From Sulfurimonas autotrophica DSM 16294 (GTDB lineage: Bacteria > Campylobacterota > Campylobacteria > Campylobacterales > Sulfurimonadaceae): a stretch of 64,000 bases of DNA. A program made the translations under genes and the position numbers. The notes below the pieces were generated by a model, which worked only from the letters and a program-made list of their open reading frames with translations, did not search any database and had not been told where the DNA came from. The stretch lies in NCBI RefSeq assembly GCF_000147355.1, contig NC_014506.1:620001-684000 (forward strand). Direction: 5' to 3'. Positions 1 through 9,042 of this stretch are shown one piece after another. Every line of letters begins with the position of its first letter. Position 1 is the first letter of the stretch.

Positions 1-2688
1 AACACCCTCAGCTAAGGTCTTTAATCCAAGGCTTGATGCAAGCGCAATAATGGCTTTTACTATAGAAATATCATCTTTATTGTCTGGAAGTTCCACTACA
101 AATGATTTGTCTATTTTAATCTTACTAATAGGAAGTTTTTTTATGTATGACAAGGAGGAATATCCCGTTCCAAAGTCATCTATTGAAATTTTTATGCCTA
201 GCTCTTTTAGTCGATTTAGTTTAGCAATGGATTCTTCTGGTTTTTGCATTAGTCCACTTTCTGTGATTTCAAGTTCAATTTTCTCTGGGGGGCATTTACT
301 TGAAGAGATAAGATTACTTATAGATAGCTCAAAATCATCTTTTTGCAGTTGTTTCATAGCGAGATTGAGTGATAAGCTTCCCGTGAATATATTTTCATTT
401 CGCCATTGCATTACTTGTGCTAGAGCTTTTTTCATAACAATTCTGTCAAGTTCTACTATCATGCCTGTTTCTTCTGCAAAAGGTATAAACTCATCAGGAT
501 AAATCATATTTCCATTCTCATCAATCCATCGGACTAAAGCTTCAAGTCCTATGATTTCTTTAGTTTGAGCATTAATCTGAGGTTGAAAATAGACATCAAA
601 CACTTCATTTTTTATTGCATTTCTAAGTTTAGACTGCATAGAGATTCTTTTCATAGCTTTTTGTGTCATCTCTTGGGAATAAAATTGATAATTACCTTTT
701 CCTTCATCTTTTGCCTTGTACATAGCAGCATCAGCACACTTAAGAAGATTTTGTGCATCAGTGGAATCTTTAGGATACACGCTTATTCCCACACTTGCAG
801 AAATATATAATACATGTTCGCCGATATCTATGCCTTTGTTCGTTGTATCTAGAATTTTTTGTGTTAAAGTTGAAAGAGCTTCTATATTTTTATAATCATC
901 AACAATAATCACAAACTCATCACCTCCAATTCTTGCAAGTGTATCTTTTTCCCTAATGGCTTGCTTGAATCTTTGTGCAATAATTTTTAAAACTTTATCA
1001 CCCATATGATGACCTAAAGAATCATTAATCTCTTTAAACTCATCCAGATCAATAAATAGGAGTGCACAATCTTGAGAATTTCTTTTGGCATTATCAATAC
1101 TTAGTGCAAGCCTGTCTTGAAAGAGTGCCCTGTTTGGTAAAAGTGTCAGTTCATCATGTGTTGCTTGAAAATGAAGCTTTTTGGACTGTTGCACAATTTG
1201 TTGCTGCATGTTCTTTGTGTCGGTGATATCTTCATAAATACCTAGTATTCCAATATTTTCGTCATTTATCCCTACAAGTGGTACTTTTGAGGTGGAGAGT
1301 ATAATTGTTTGGCCATTCTCATCAGTCTGTTTTTCTTCAATTTGTAATTTTGCTATTCTTTCTTTGATTACTTCCTGATCATCATTCATATATTTTTTAG
1401 CATCAGTTTTTGCCCAAACCATATCTAAGTCAGTTTTTCCTAAAATTTCATCAATGGAGTTAAGTTTTGCATCCTGTAAAAAAAGATTGTTGGCGCCTAA
1501 ATATTTTCCATTTGTATCTTTCCAAAAAACCCGTACCGGCAAAGTGTTTATGATATTTTGAAGCAATTTAAATTGGTTTTGTACATTTATTTGTAAATTT
1601 TTTCTTTCGGTAATATCTATACTTATCTGAACAACACCTTGAATGTTTTTTTCACTGCTACTTATTGGAGAGAGTGAAAATTCTATGTATTTTCCAGAAG
1701 AGGTGTCTTCACTTTCATAATGTTCAATATATTTTTTTTGCTCTATTGCCTGACATATAGAACATTGGGATTTTTGTGAATTTTTTGGATGAAAAAGCTC
1801 GTGATTTGATTTACCAATTATGTCAATTTCTGCTAAAGATAAAAATTCACAAGCAGCATGATTGATTTGCCTTACCATACCTAATTCATCAACTACTGCT
1901 GCAGCAACAGGAATTGCATCATAGGTCGAAGCACCTTTTTGCATTAACGTAAAAGGCTCTTTTAGAGATGTTTTAATAATAGCCTGTAAAAGTACCCAAA
2001 AAGATAAAAATTTTAATATATGCCCAACTAGATTTAAAAAACCATACACATCATTATAGAGGGTAAAAGAAAGTTCTGAGAGAATATTAAATACAATGCT
2101 TAGCATAACGGCTGAGTAAATACCTTTGGAAAATTCTTGATTGTGTTTTTTATTTATATAAAGGGTAACTGCAAGTATGGCAATTATAAAATATTCAAAA
2201 TTTATTTTTAAGTCTGTAAGTCCTTGCCCCTGTATATAAAGCGAAAGAGGATGCATCGTTGCAAGGTAAGTAATAATAAGTGCTGTGGCTCCAAAAATTG
2301 AACTTACAGTAATATTACGAAACGTTCTATATCTCATAAATGGTGCTGTTAAAAGGATAACAGCACCAAGAGTTCTTGTTAAAACCCAAAATGTAAGCGT
2401 GTTATTTGGCGAATCTATCATAAATATTTGCATGCCAGGATACGTTTGTATATGAAATAAATCTAAGAATCCAATCCAAAAATATCCAAGACCTATAAAA
2501 AGAAGATATCTGTTTTTTGTAAAAGAATATGTGTAATAGGTGACGAGTGTAATGGAAAAACTGACAAAAACAGAGAAAAATTCAATAAAGGTATGAAAAA
2601 CCAAATAATTATAATTATACCTTACTATAATTAAAAATAGTGCCAGTAATACAGGGATTAAATAAGTGTTTGCTAAAAGTTTTTTCAC
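1..2688 (-). CDS. MASE3-PAS-PAS-GGDEF-EAL c-di-GMP turnover protein (C-terminus beyond window)
   Basis: A membrane-bound diguanylate cyclase/phosphodiesterase that would make and/or break cyclic di-GMP. The reading frame is open from a GTG at 2688 (preceded by AAGGAG) to the window edge, 896 codons. Residues about 1-225 are a string of hydrophobic helices resembling the MASE3 sensor, with a segment like YFWIGFLDLFHIQTYPGM. Two PAS domains follow, near residues 255-345 and 380-490. The GGDEF signature is intact near residue 588 (RIGGDEF). The EAL domain begins near residue 690 with an intact LEALVRW and is cut just after the KTLAEGV motif. Both catalytic signatures look intact, so the net activity cannot be predicted. 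The first PAS carries a CSIC pair; a redox or metal role for it would be speculation. Confidence 0.93.
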   Translation of the reverse strand, partial: MKKLLANTYLIPVLLALFLIIVRYNYNYLVFHTFIEFFSVFVSFSITLVTYYTYSFTKNRYLLFIGLGYFWIGFLDLFHIQTYPGMQIFMIDSPNNTLTFWVLTRTLGAVILLTAPFMRYRTFRNITVSSIFGATALIITYLATMHPLSLYIQGQGLTDLKINFEYFIIAILAVTLYINKKHNQEFSKGIYSAVMLSIVFNILSELSFTLYNDVYGFLNLVGHILKFLSFWVLLQAIIKTSLKEPFTLMQKGASTYDAIPVAAAVVDELGMVRQINHAACEFLSLAEIDIIGKSNHELFHPKNSQKSQCSICQAIEQKKYIEHYESEDTSSGKYIEFSLSPISSSEKNIQGVVQISIDITERKNLQINVQNQFKLLQNIINTLPVRVFWKDTNGKYLGANNLFLQDAKLNSIDEILGKTDLDMVWAKTDAKKYMNDDQEVIKERIAKLQIEEKQTDENGQTIILSTSKVPLVGINDENIGILGIYEDITDTKNMQQQIVQQSKKLHFQATHDELTLLPNRALFQDRLALSIDNAKRNSQDCALLFIDLDEFKEINDSLGHHMGDKVLKIIAQRFKQAIREKDTLARIGGDEFVIIVDDYKNIEALSTLTQKILDTTNKGIDIGEHVLYISASVGISVYPKDSTDAQNLLKCADAAMYKAKDEGKGNYQFYSQEMTQKAMKRISMQSKLRNAIKNEVFDVYFQPQINAQTKEIIGLEALVRWIDENGNMIYPDEFIPFAEETGMIVELDRIVMKKALAQVMQWRNENIFTGSLSLNLAMKQLQKDDFELSISNLISSSKCPPEKIELEITESGLMQKPEESIAKLNRLKELGIKISIDDFGTGYSSLSYIKKLPISKIKIDKSFVVELPDNKDDISIVKAIIALASSLGLKTLAEGV

Positions 2689-2713
2689 ATGAACTCCTTT
2701 ATATATATCCAGT

Positions 2714-3157
2714 TTATTTGCCGCAGCACTTTTTATATTTTTTACCGCTGCCGCAGGGACAGCTTTCATTTCTCTCTATTTTTGAGTTGTAAAGTTCTCC
2801 ATCTGCATATTTCCATAAACCATTTTCTTTAATAAAATTACTTTTTTCATGCAGGACTTTTATGCCCTCATTATCACGATAATATGCTTTAAATTCTACG
2901 CTGTCGATCTTTACATGTAACACATTGAGTCCCAGCCATTTGACAGAATTTGAAAACTCTTCTATAAGGGTAATATCATTCATATAACGGTTTTGTGCGG
3001 CACTGCTGTAAACCAGATACTCACCGTTTGCCAAAACATAAGCACTGTAACGGCTTCGCATTAATTCATCAGGCGTTTGCGCGGCTTTTTTTTGCTCAAT
3101 TACCGGACCGCAACATTCATTAAAATCTAAATCATTTCCACAAATACACATACTCAT
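2714..3157 (-). CDS. ychJ: YchJ-like SEC-C zinc-binding protein (UPF0225)
   Basis: A small cytoplasmic protein of the YchJ family, whose biochemical role is not known. It begins and ends with cysteine-rich SEC-C modules: CICGNDLDFNECC at the N-terminus and CPCGSGKKYKKCCGK at the C-terminus, each a likely zinc ligand set. The centre has the family's NTF2-like core, with the RSRYSAYVLANGEYLV segment. The frame is open upstream to 3268, but family alignment favours the ATG at 3157 (148 residues) or the one at 3151. The longer form would overlap the divergent pta start at 3217. No strong ribosome binding site is visible at either ATG. A copy of TTACATGTAA lies inside it at 2911. Confidence 0.85.
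   Translation of the reverse strand: MSMCICGNDLDFNECCGPVIEQKKAAQTPDELMRSRYSAYVLANGEYLVYSSAAQNRYMNDITLIEEFSNSVKWLGLNVLHVKIDSVEFKAYYRDNEGIKVLHEKSNFIKENGLWKYADGELYNSKIERNESCPCGSGKKYKKCCGK
2911..2920. repeat. TTACATGTAA palindrome, copy 1
   Basis: Perfect 10-bp palindrome inside ychJ, read there as Leu-His-Val-Lys codons. One member of the iterated palindrome set described in the findings. Confidence 0.9.
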
Positions 3158-3216
3158 CCGTTTTTTAGATAGAATTATACTATGTTTACAATAAGGTTTA
3201 TGACAAGGGTAGAAAA

Positions 3217-5301
3217 ATGAAAATAAAGTCACTCTATATATCTGCACAGGAAAAAAATGCCGGAACACTCTTTGTCTCTATGGGGATGATGGAAATTCTC
3301 AAGCGCAAACTGCATCGTGTCGCTTTTTTCCGTCCAATAATTTTTGATAAAAATATACGAAACGGTGATATAGACTTTATTTTACAGCGTTATAATTTAG
3401 ATATGAACTATGAAGAATGTTACGGTTTTGATATTAAAGAAGTCGAAGAGATGATTTCCAAAAAAGAGGACAATTCCCTTATAACCCAGCTCATAGATAA
3501 ATTTAAAAAACTTGAACGTGAGTATGATTTTGTTTTATGCGAAGGCATCAGGCGCTCTTTTTTAACCTCGACTATCAGTTATGATTTAAACGTGAAAATT
3601 GCCCAAAATTTCGCAGCACCGACGATAAATATCATAAAAGCGGATGATGCTACGGCAAAAGAGATTTATGAAAATATGTTAATTGAAAATGAGTACTTAA
3701 CCTCTGAGGGATGTACGCATTTTGCTACCTTTGTAAATCGGGTTGATGATGAAAAACATAAGCAGCTTCAAAAAATGTTTGAAAAAGTTTCTTATACTGT
3801 TTACCTTTTAAAAGAGGTGCAGGAGTTGAATCTGCCTACTATTGATGATGTTATTGAGTCTCTTGGAGCCAAAGAGGTTATGCTTGGAGCGTATGACCAT
3901 GCAAGGGTTATAAAAAATGTAAAAGTTGCCGCGCTGACGCTCGATAATTTTTTAGAACACATTGAAGAAGAAGATTTGATTATTGTTCCCGCTGACAGAT
4001 CAGACATAATATTGGGGCTTTTTGGAGCTTTGCATTCTTCAAGTTATCCAAATATCAGTGCTATTATTTTCCCGTTCAGCATGAAGCTTAACAAAAATAT
4101 ACAAAAACTTATAGCCGGACTGAACAGTTTTAAAGTACCTATTCTTTCCGTTGATACCGATACTTTTGAAACTGCGACAAATATAATGAACGTCCACTCA
4201 AAACTGCGCGTCAACGCACAGAGAAAAATTGCTCTTGCACTCGGGCTTTTTAATAGCAGTGTAAATATTCAAAGTATTGAAGAAAAAATTGCAACGACAT
4301 ACAATGACATTATGACACCGCAGATGTTTGAGTATAAACTTTTCTTTATGGCTTCACAAAATAAAAAGAGAATTGTTCTGCCAGAATCAAGTGATGAGAG
4401 AATTTTAAGAGCGGCGGAGATAATTTTGCGAAGAGATGTAGCAGACATCATTTTTATAGGGGACGAAAAAGAACTTAAAGAGCGTTATATGCGTCTGGGG
4501 CTTGATTTGTCAGCAGCCCAGATTGTCAATCATCTCACATCCCCCCTTATACAAAAGTTTACAGAGACTTTTTATGAGCTTAGAAAACACAAAGGGCTTA
4601 CAAAAGACGCTGCAAAAGATGCAATGTTACATGTAAACTATTTTGCAACAATGATGGTCTATCTTGATTATGCAGATGGTATGGTCAGCGGAGCCAACCA
4701 TGCAACGGCAGATACCATTCGTCCGGCTTTGCAGATTATAAAGACTAAGCCCGGTTTTTCTGTTGTTTCAAGCGTCTTTTTTATGTGTCTTAAAACTAAG
4801 GTGCTTGTTTATGGTGATTGTGCGCTTAATCAAGACCCGGATGCTCCCACACTTGCAGAAATTGCCATTGCTTCAGCACAAAGTGCAAAAATGTTTGGAA
4901 TTGAGCCAAAGATAGCTATGCTTTCTTATTCAACAGGGGAGAGCGGGCATGGCTTTGATGTAGATAAAGTGAGAGAAGCGACAAAAATAGTCCAGCAAAA
5001 AAGACTGGATTTGCTTGTCGAAGGTCCTATCCAATACGATGCAGCGATAGATAAAAGCGTGGCAAAAATCAAACTGCCACACTCAAAAGTCGCAGGAGAG
5101 GCAACGGTATTTATTTTCCCTGATTTAAACACCGGCAATAATACCTACAAAGCAGTGCAGCGTTCCAGCGGTGCAATTGCCATCGGACCTGTCCTGCAGG
5201 GACTCAAAAAACCGGTCAATGATTTAAGCAGAGGCTGTTTTGTGGAAGATATCGTTAATACCGTAGCTATTACAGCCATTCAGGCGGGAGAAAACGAATG
5301 A
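3217..5301 (+). CDS. pta: phosphate acetyltransferase, long form
   Basis: Interconverts acetyl-CoA and acetyl phosphate and works with the acetate kinase encoded next. At 694 residues it is the long, three-part form: an N-terminal BioD-like domain (about 1-210), a DRTGG-type regulatory domain (about 210-325), and the C-terminal catalytic domain (about 365-690). The catalytic domain shows LPESSDERILRAAEIILRR, DGMVSGANHATADTIRPALQ and LSYSTGESGHGFDVDKV. The N-terminal domain has AQEKNAGTLFVS where related domains carry a glycine-rich loop, so nucleotide binding there is doubtful. Its stop overlaps the ackA start by four bases (ATGA), indicating translational coupling. Confidence 0.97.
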   Translation: MKIKSLYISAQEKNAGTLFVSMGMMEILKRKLHRVAFFRPIIFDKNIRNGDIDFILQRYNLDMNYEECYGFDIKEVEEMISKKEDNSLITQLIDKFKKLEREYDFVLCEGIRRSFLTSTISYDLNVKIAQNFAAPTINIIKADDATAKEIYENMLIENEYLTSEGCTHFATFVNRVDDEKHKQLQKMFEKVSYTVYLLKEVQELNLPTIDDVIESLGAKEVMLGAYDHARVIKNVKVAALTLDNFLEHIEEEDLIIVPADRSDIILGLFGALHSSSYPNISAIIFPFSMKLNKNIQKLIAGLNSFKVPILSVDTDTFETATNIMNVHSKLRVNAQRKIALALGLFNSSVNIQSIEEKIATTYNDIMTPQMFEYKLFFMASQNKKRIVLPESSDERILRAAEIILRRDVADIIFIGDEKELKERYMRLGLDLSAAQIVNHLTSPLIQKFTETFYELRKHKGLTKDAAKDAMLHVNYFATMMVYLDYADGMVSGANHATADTIRPALQIIKTKPGFSVVSSVFFMCLKTKVLVYGDCALNQDPDAPTLAEIAIASAQSAKMFGIEPKIAMLSYSTGESGHGFDVDKVREATKIVQQKRLDLLVEGPIQYDAAIDKSVAKIKLPHSKVAGEATVFIFPDLNTGNNTYKAVQRSSGAIAIGPVLQGLKKPVNDLSRGCFVEDIVNTVAITAIQAGENE
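4627..4636. repeat. TTACATGTAA palindrome, copy 2
   Basis: Perfect copy inside pta, read as Leu-His-Val-Asn. Confidence 0.9.
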
Positions 5302-6350
5302 AAATTGCTGTCATCAATTCAGGCAGTTCTTCATTGAAGTTTAAACTCTTTGAGATGCCAAGCGGCAGAGTGATAATAAATAAACTGGTAGAACATATCG
5401 GCGAGCCGAACTCCTCTGTAAAAAATCATTTTGAGGCCATAGAGAGTTTACATGTAAACTTCGCAGACATTGACGCGGTAGGACACAGAGTCGTTCACGG
5501 CGGCGAGAAATTCAGAAATTCTGTATTGATAGATGATGAGGTAATTGAAGCAATAAAAGATTTGATTCCTTTGGCACCTCTGCATAATCCGGCAAATCTC
5601 GAAGGTATAAAAGTCATACGCCATAAAGCACCCGATACTGTGCAAATAGCTGTTTTTGATACAGCTTTTCATGCAACCCTTCCAAAAGAGGCATTTGTGT
5701 ACGCATTGCCTTATGAGATGTATGAAAAAAATCAAATCCGCCGTTACGGTTTTCATGGAACATCCCATGCCTATTTACTTCAAGAAGCGGCAGCACTATT
5801 AAATAAAAAAGTACAAGAGACTAATATCATCACACTGCATCTTGGAAACGGAGCGAGTGCCTGCGCGATTAAAAATGGAAAAAGCTGTGATACTTCTATG
5901 GGCTTTACTCCGCTTGAAGGACTTGTTATGGGAACGAGATGTGGCGATATTGACCCTGCTATAGCGTTATTTATGCAAAATGAGTTGGGTTTAAGTGCTG
6001 ATGAAGTCGATAATACACTTAACAAAAAATCAGGATTGCTTGGTTTATGCGGTGAAAATGATGTCAGAAATATAGAACGTCGCAGTGATGAGAGAGCAAA
6101 ATTGGCACTCGATATTATGGTGCGTCGTATTCAAAAATACATAGGAGCCTATATGATTGTACTTGAAGAGGTAGATGCCGTTGTATTTAGCGGCGGTATA
6201 GGAGAAAATTCTTCTTATGTACGGGAAAAGGTCATGAATAATAAAATATTGAAAAATATAAAATCATTGGTCATAAAAACAAATGAAGAGCTGCAAATTA
6301 TAAATGAGTGTTTGTGGGTTTTAAAGAATAGAAAAATTACACAGGCATAA
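5298..6350 (+). CDS. ackA: acetate kinase (short form)
   Basis: Makes ATP and acetate from acetyl phosphate, or the reverse. All core motifs of the ASKHA fold are present in order: NSGSSSLKF, GHRVVHGG, PLAPLHNP, FDTAFH, RRYGFHGTSH, HLGNGAS, DTSMGFTPLEGLVMGTR and GGIGEN, and TNEEL near the end. At 350 residues it is about 50 shorter than E. coli AckA. By comparison from memory, the missing length lies in the segment before GHRVVHGG and in the loop before the final TNEEL helix, neither of which carries the catalytic residues. It is therefore probably active. It is translationally coupled to pta. Confidence 0.95.
   Translation: MKIAVINSGSSSLKFKLFEMPSGRVIINKLVEHIGEPNSSVKNHFEAIESLHVNFADIDAVGHRVVHGGEKFRNSVLIDDEVIEAIKDLIPLAPLHNPANLEGIKVIRHKAPDTVQIAVFDTAFHATLPKEAFVYALPYEMYEKNQIRRYGFHGTSHAYLLQEAAALLNKKVQETNIITLHLGNGASACAIKNGKSCDTSMGFTPLEGLVMGTRCGDIDPAIALFMQNELGLSADEVDNTLNKKSGLLGLCGENDVRNIERRSDERAKLALDIMVRRIQKYIGAYMIVLEEVDAVVFSGGIGENSSYVREKVMNNKILKNIKSLVIKTNEELQIINECLWVLKNRKITQA
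5448..5457. repeat. TTACATGTAA palindrome, copy 3
   Basis: Perfect copy inside ackA, read as Leu-His-Val-Asn. Confidence 0.9.
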
Positions 6351-6358
6351 AAGCCTGT
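6341..6358. terminator. hairpin at the convergent ends of ackA and the cold-shock gene
   Basis: ACAGGC and GCCTGT form a 6-bp stem around a six-base loop that contains the ackA stop codon. On the minus strand it is followed by an AT-rich GTAATTTTTC, so it could end the cold-shock transcript. There is no clear T-run on the plus strand. Confidence 0.4.
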
Positions 6359-6380
6359 ATAAAGGGTGTGAAGTTAACTA

Positions 6381-6599
6381 CTAAAGTGGAGTTACGTTCT
6401 CAGCTTGTGGGCCTTTTTGACCTTCACCAACTTCGAAAGTTACTCTTTGACCTTCAGCAAGTGAAACACGTCCACCACCATTGTTATTTACTTGACGGAA
6501 GTGTACGAATACATCCTTTCCACCATTGTCTTGTTGAATAAAACCATAACCTTTTTCATCGTTGAACCATTTAACTGATCCGTCCTGTAATTCTGCCAT
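6381..6599 (-). CDS. CspA-family cold-shock protein
   Basis: A 72-residue single cold-shock domain that binds single-stranded RNA or DNA and acts as an RNA chaperone. The RNP1 motif (KGYGFIQ) and RNP2 motif (VFVHF) are both present, with the usual opening [14 protein letters not shown] and closing [10 protein letters not shown]. The length is typical of the family. The gene stands alone between the convergent ackA and a divergent small gene at 6817, with a 5' leader of about 110 bases if the upstream promoter at 6716 is used. Confidence 0.96.
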   Translation of the reverse strand: MAELQDGSVKWFNDEKGYGFIQQDNGGKDVFVHFRQVNNNGGGRVSLAEGQRVTFEVGEGQKGPQAENVTPL

Positions 6600-6721
6600 T
6601 GTCTAGCCTTTTATATAAATTTGTCAAAAAATTGGGAGAGTCTTTAGGAGGTTTTAACACATAGATCAAAAATCACACTAAAGATGAATTCACGCCTCAT
6701 CTTTCACTTGGCAACAGTATA
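6600..6721 (-). promoter_or_regulatory. candidate promoter and structured 5' leader of the cold-shock gene
   Basis: On the minus strand TGATATACT forms an extended -10 (TATACT at 6716-6721). The leader then contains an 8-bp perfect stem, AAAGATGA with TCATCTTT (plus coordinates 6679-6703), and an ATG about 110 bases downstream. A second possible -35, TTGACA, lies closer to the gene. Long structured leaders are typical of cspA genes; the function here is inferred. Confidence 0.45.
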
Positions 6722-6779
6722 TCAGCTTTTTTTAAAATAACCAAACAAATTTGCAAATTTGTATAATTTTTATTAATTT

Positions 6780-6816
6780 ATTAAGGTTTTTCCCCTGAAA
6801 AACCGATACTATAAGT
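6780..6816 (+). promoter_or_regulatory. possible FliA (sigma-28)-like promoter
   Basis: CCGATACT at 6803-6810 resembles the -10 of flagellar sigma-28 promoters, with a TTAAGG element about 17 bases upstream. It ends only six bases before the ATG of the next gene, which has no visible ribosome binding site, so the transcript would be nearly leaderless. Confidence 0.3.
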
Positions 6817-7131
6817 ATGAATGTAGCATCAAATAATGTAATTAAAAATTTATATACAAAAAAACTTTCTTCAGATGAAGTTAAAGGAATCAAAAAAGAG
6901 ATTGCTCAAAATCTAAAAGATATTTCTTTACATGTAAATGAAAAGCACAATAGTGTAGATGAGACAGTTGAAAAAATAGTTTCCAATTTTCAAGAGTTTC
7001 AAAAGTTTTTACAAGACGTTGGATATGACGGTAAAAAATCTATAGCTGATTTGTCAAAAGAAGATGGTGAACGTATACTTAAAGAGATGTTTGAAAAAAG
7101 GGATTATAAAAAACTCGATATAAAGATATAA
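6817..7131 (+). CDS. small coiled protein of unknown function
   Basis: A 104-residue charged, soluble and probably helical protein with no recognised domain. It has no signal peptide or membrane segment. The sequence is rich in Lys, Glu and Asp with regularly spaced hydrophobics, for example DETVEKIVSNFQEFQKFLQ, which suggests a short coiled coil or helical bundle. The only in-frame start is the ATG at 6817, and an in-frame stop lies at 6796, so the start is fixed. No Shine-Dalgarno sequence is seen. A sigma-28-like element directly upstream hints at co-expression with flagellar genes, but the protein does not match FlaG or another flagellar family I recognise. Confidence 0.7.
   Translation: MNVASNNVIKNLYTKKLSSDEVKGIKKEIAQNLKDISLHVNEKHNSVDETVEKIVSNFQEFQKFLQDVGYDGKKSIADLSKEDGERILKEMFEKRDYKKLDIKI
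6928..6937. repeat. TTACATGTAA palindrome, copy 4
   Basis: Perfect copy inside the small gene at 6817, read as Leu-His-Val-Asn. Confidence 0.9.
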
Positions 7132-7210
7132 GGGTTTTAACCTAAAAGAGAAGCAAAGCTTAACTAATATTGTTGTAAAATTCTCTCAACAATTTTAGAA
7201 GGTTTTGATT

Positions 7211-8581
7211 TTGAGCATTTATAGAGAATACGACATACGTGGAATATACGAAAAAGAATTAAATGAAGAAAGTGTCACGAAAATAGGATTTGCACTTTCC
7301 TCTAAAATAGATGGTGAATTTGTCGCTGTAGGCTATGATGCAAGAAGTCACTCACCGATTCTTTTTGAATATTTGGTAAAAGGTCTTAATGCCGGCGGGA
7401 AAAAAGTGCTTGATATGGGGCTTGTTCCGACTCCTGTAAATTACTTTACAAATTATCAGGAATGGGCAGTAGAAAATCAAATGATTACACCGTCTGCTTC
7501 GGTGATGATAACTGGCTCACATAATCCAAGTGAATACAACGGTTTTAAAATCACAGTAGACAAATCTCCATTTTTTGGTGAAGATATTTATGCGCTTGGA
7601 CGTGAGTGCGCAACTTTGGATATGCCAAAACCTGCACCAAGAGATGTGACAAAAATAAATGCAAAAGAGCGATACATAGACTTTTTGGTAAATGAATTTC
7701 AACATCTCAAAGGCATGGACACTAAAATAGTATATGACTGTGGGAACGGCGTAGGCGGTGTGGTTCTTCCAGAGATTTTTGAGAAGTTAGAACTTAATAC
7801 AAAAGGGCTCTATATTGAACCAGATGGAACTTTCCCAAATCATCATCCCGATCCTTCTGTAGAAGAAAATTTACAAGATGTAAAAGAGCTGCTTGAAAAA
7901 GAGGGAGACATTGCTTTTGCCTATGACGGTGATGCAGACCGCATAGCCGTTCTTACACACAAAAATAACATTAAAGGCGATATGCTCGCTCTTTTGTTTG
8001 CTATGAAAATGGATAAACCGACCATTGTCGGAGAGGTAAAATGCTCACAGGTGATGTATGATGAACTTGAGCGTCGCGGTGCCAAAGCTGTTATGTATAA
8101 AACAGGGCACTCAAACCTAAAAGTAAAAATGAAAGAGATAGATGCAGATTTGGCTTGTGAAGTCAGTGGGCATATTTTCTTTAAAAACCGTTACTTCGGG
8201 TATGACGATGCTATTTATGCGACGCTCAGAGTACTTGAACTTATAAAAGACGGTATAGATTTAGATGCAGAACTTGCCAAACTGCCAAAAGTTTATTCTA
8301 CCGAAGAGATAAAAGTAGAGACTACTGAGAACGAGAAATTTAAAATTATCGACAAGGTAAAAGAACTGCTTCAAAATCCACCATCAGATTTTCCTGCCAT
8401 CAAAGATATCATAGACGTGGACGGTGTGCGTATAAACTTTGAAAAAGGCTGGGGTCTTGTACGGGCAAGTAACACGACACCTGTTTTAGTTACACGCTTT
8501 GAGTCAACAGCAGAAAAAGAAGCAAAACATTATGAAAAAGCAATAAATGATTTAATAGTAAAAGCAAAAGAAAGTTTATAA
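7211..8581 (+). CDS. phosphomannomutase/phosphoglucomutase
   Basis: Alpha-D-phosphohexomutase that moves phosphate between C6 and C1 of mannose or glucose, feeding polysaccharide and LPS sugar synthesis. It has the opening YREYDIRGIYEKEL, the phosphoserine loop TGSHNPSEYNG, the metal loop DGDADR, a sugar-binding CEVSGH, and the phosphate-binding RASNTTPVLVTRFES at the C-terminus. Two in-frame TTG codons compete as start. The AGAAGG at 7197-7202 is 8 bases from the TTG at 7211 but only 2 from the one at 7205, so 7211 (456 residues) is preferred. Its motif order suits the dual-specificity ManB/AlgC group. Confidence 0.94.
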   Translation: MSIYREYDIRGIYEKELNEESVTKIGFALSSKIDGEFVAVGYDARSHSPILFEYLVKGLNAGGKKVLDMGLVPTPVNYFTNYQEWAVENQMITPSASVMITGSHNPSEYNGFKITVDKSPFFGEDIYALGRECATLDMPKPAPRDVTKINAKERYIDFLVNEFQHLKGMDTKIVYDCGNGVGGVVLPEIFEKLELNTKGLYIEPDGTFPNHHPDPSVEENLQDVKELLEKEGDIAFAYDGDADRIAVLTHKNNIKGDMLALLFAMKMDKPTIVGEVKCSQVMYDELERRGAKAVMYKTGHSNLKVKMKEIDADLACEVSGHIFFKNRYFGYDDAIYATLRVLELIKDGIDLDAELAKLPKVYSTEEIKVETTENEKFKIIDKVKELLQNPPSDFPAIKDIIDVDGVRINFEKGWGLVRASNTTPVLVTRFESTAEKEAKHYEKAINDLIVKAKESL

Positions 8582-8652
8582 TTTATAGCTATAATAAAGA
8601 TTAGTTAATCTTAATTAGATAAAATTCTTTTAAAAATTACGGAGTTCACCTA

Positions 8653-8994
8653 ATGCTTTACTATACTATGCTTTTTCTCGCTTTTTTATATTTTAAAATA
8701 GCCCGTGTTTATAAAAAAGAAGAACAATCAAATTTAAATATGAACATTCAAAATGCTATTGTTTTTGCTGCTATTGTCGCTCTACTGGTATATGGTTTGA
8801 CACACAAAACGTGGTACATAGTTTTACTCGCTTCTTATGGGTTTCTTATTCTCTCATCACTGCTTGTTTCCGCTGTTCAGCTTGGTATTTTCATAGATGG
8901 AAAGCCTTTTATTAAAATCAGCCATTTATACAAATTGCTTGCGTTTATCGGTATGATTATTACAGTAAGCGATGTATATTTATGGGGTATTTAA
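8653..8994 (+). CDS. small integral membrane protein
   Basis: A 113-residue protein with about four hydrophobic segments (about 1-14, 33-50, 53-75 and 90-112) separated by short charged loops. It has no motif I recognise. A GGAG lies about nine bases before the ATG. It stands between the phosphohexomutase and pyrC, with its own short intergenic gaps, so co-transcription is possible but not shown. Confidence 0.75.
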   Translation: MLYYTMLFLAFLYFKIARVYKKEEQSNLNMNIQNAIVFAAIVALLVYGLTHKTWYIVLLASYGFLILSSLLVSAVQLGIFIDGKPFIKISHLYKLLAFIGMIITVSDVYLWGI

Positions 8995-9042
8995 CAACGA
9001 TTTAGCTATAATAAGTCTACTGATAAAATTAAGGAAATCTCG

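Noticed and set aside
50-810. plus-strand frames at the left end
   Set aside because: They run opposite the EAL and GGDEF part of the c-di-GMP gene, whose minus-strand frame has intact catalytic motifs.
3217-3850. P-loop ATPase activity in the N-terminal domain of Pta
   Set aside because: The glycine-rich loop is replaced (AQEKNAGTLF), so nucleotide binding is not supported.
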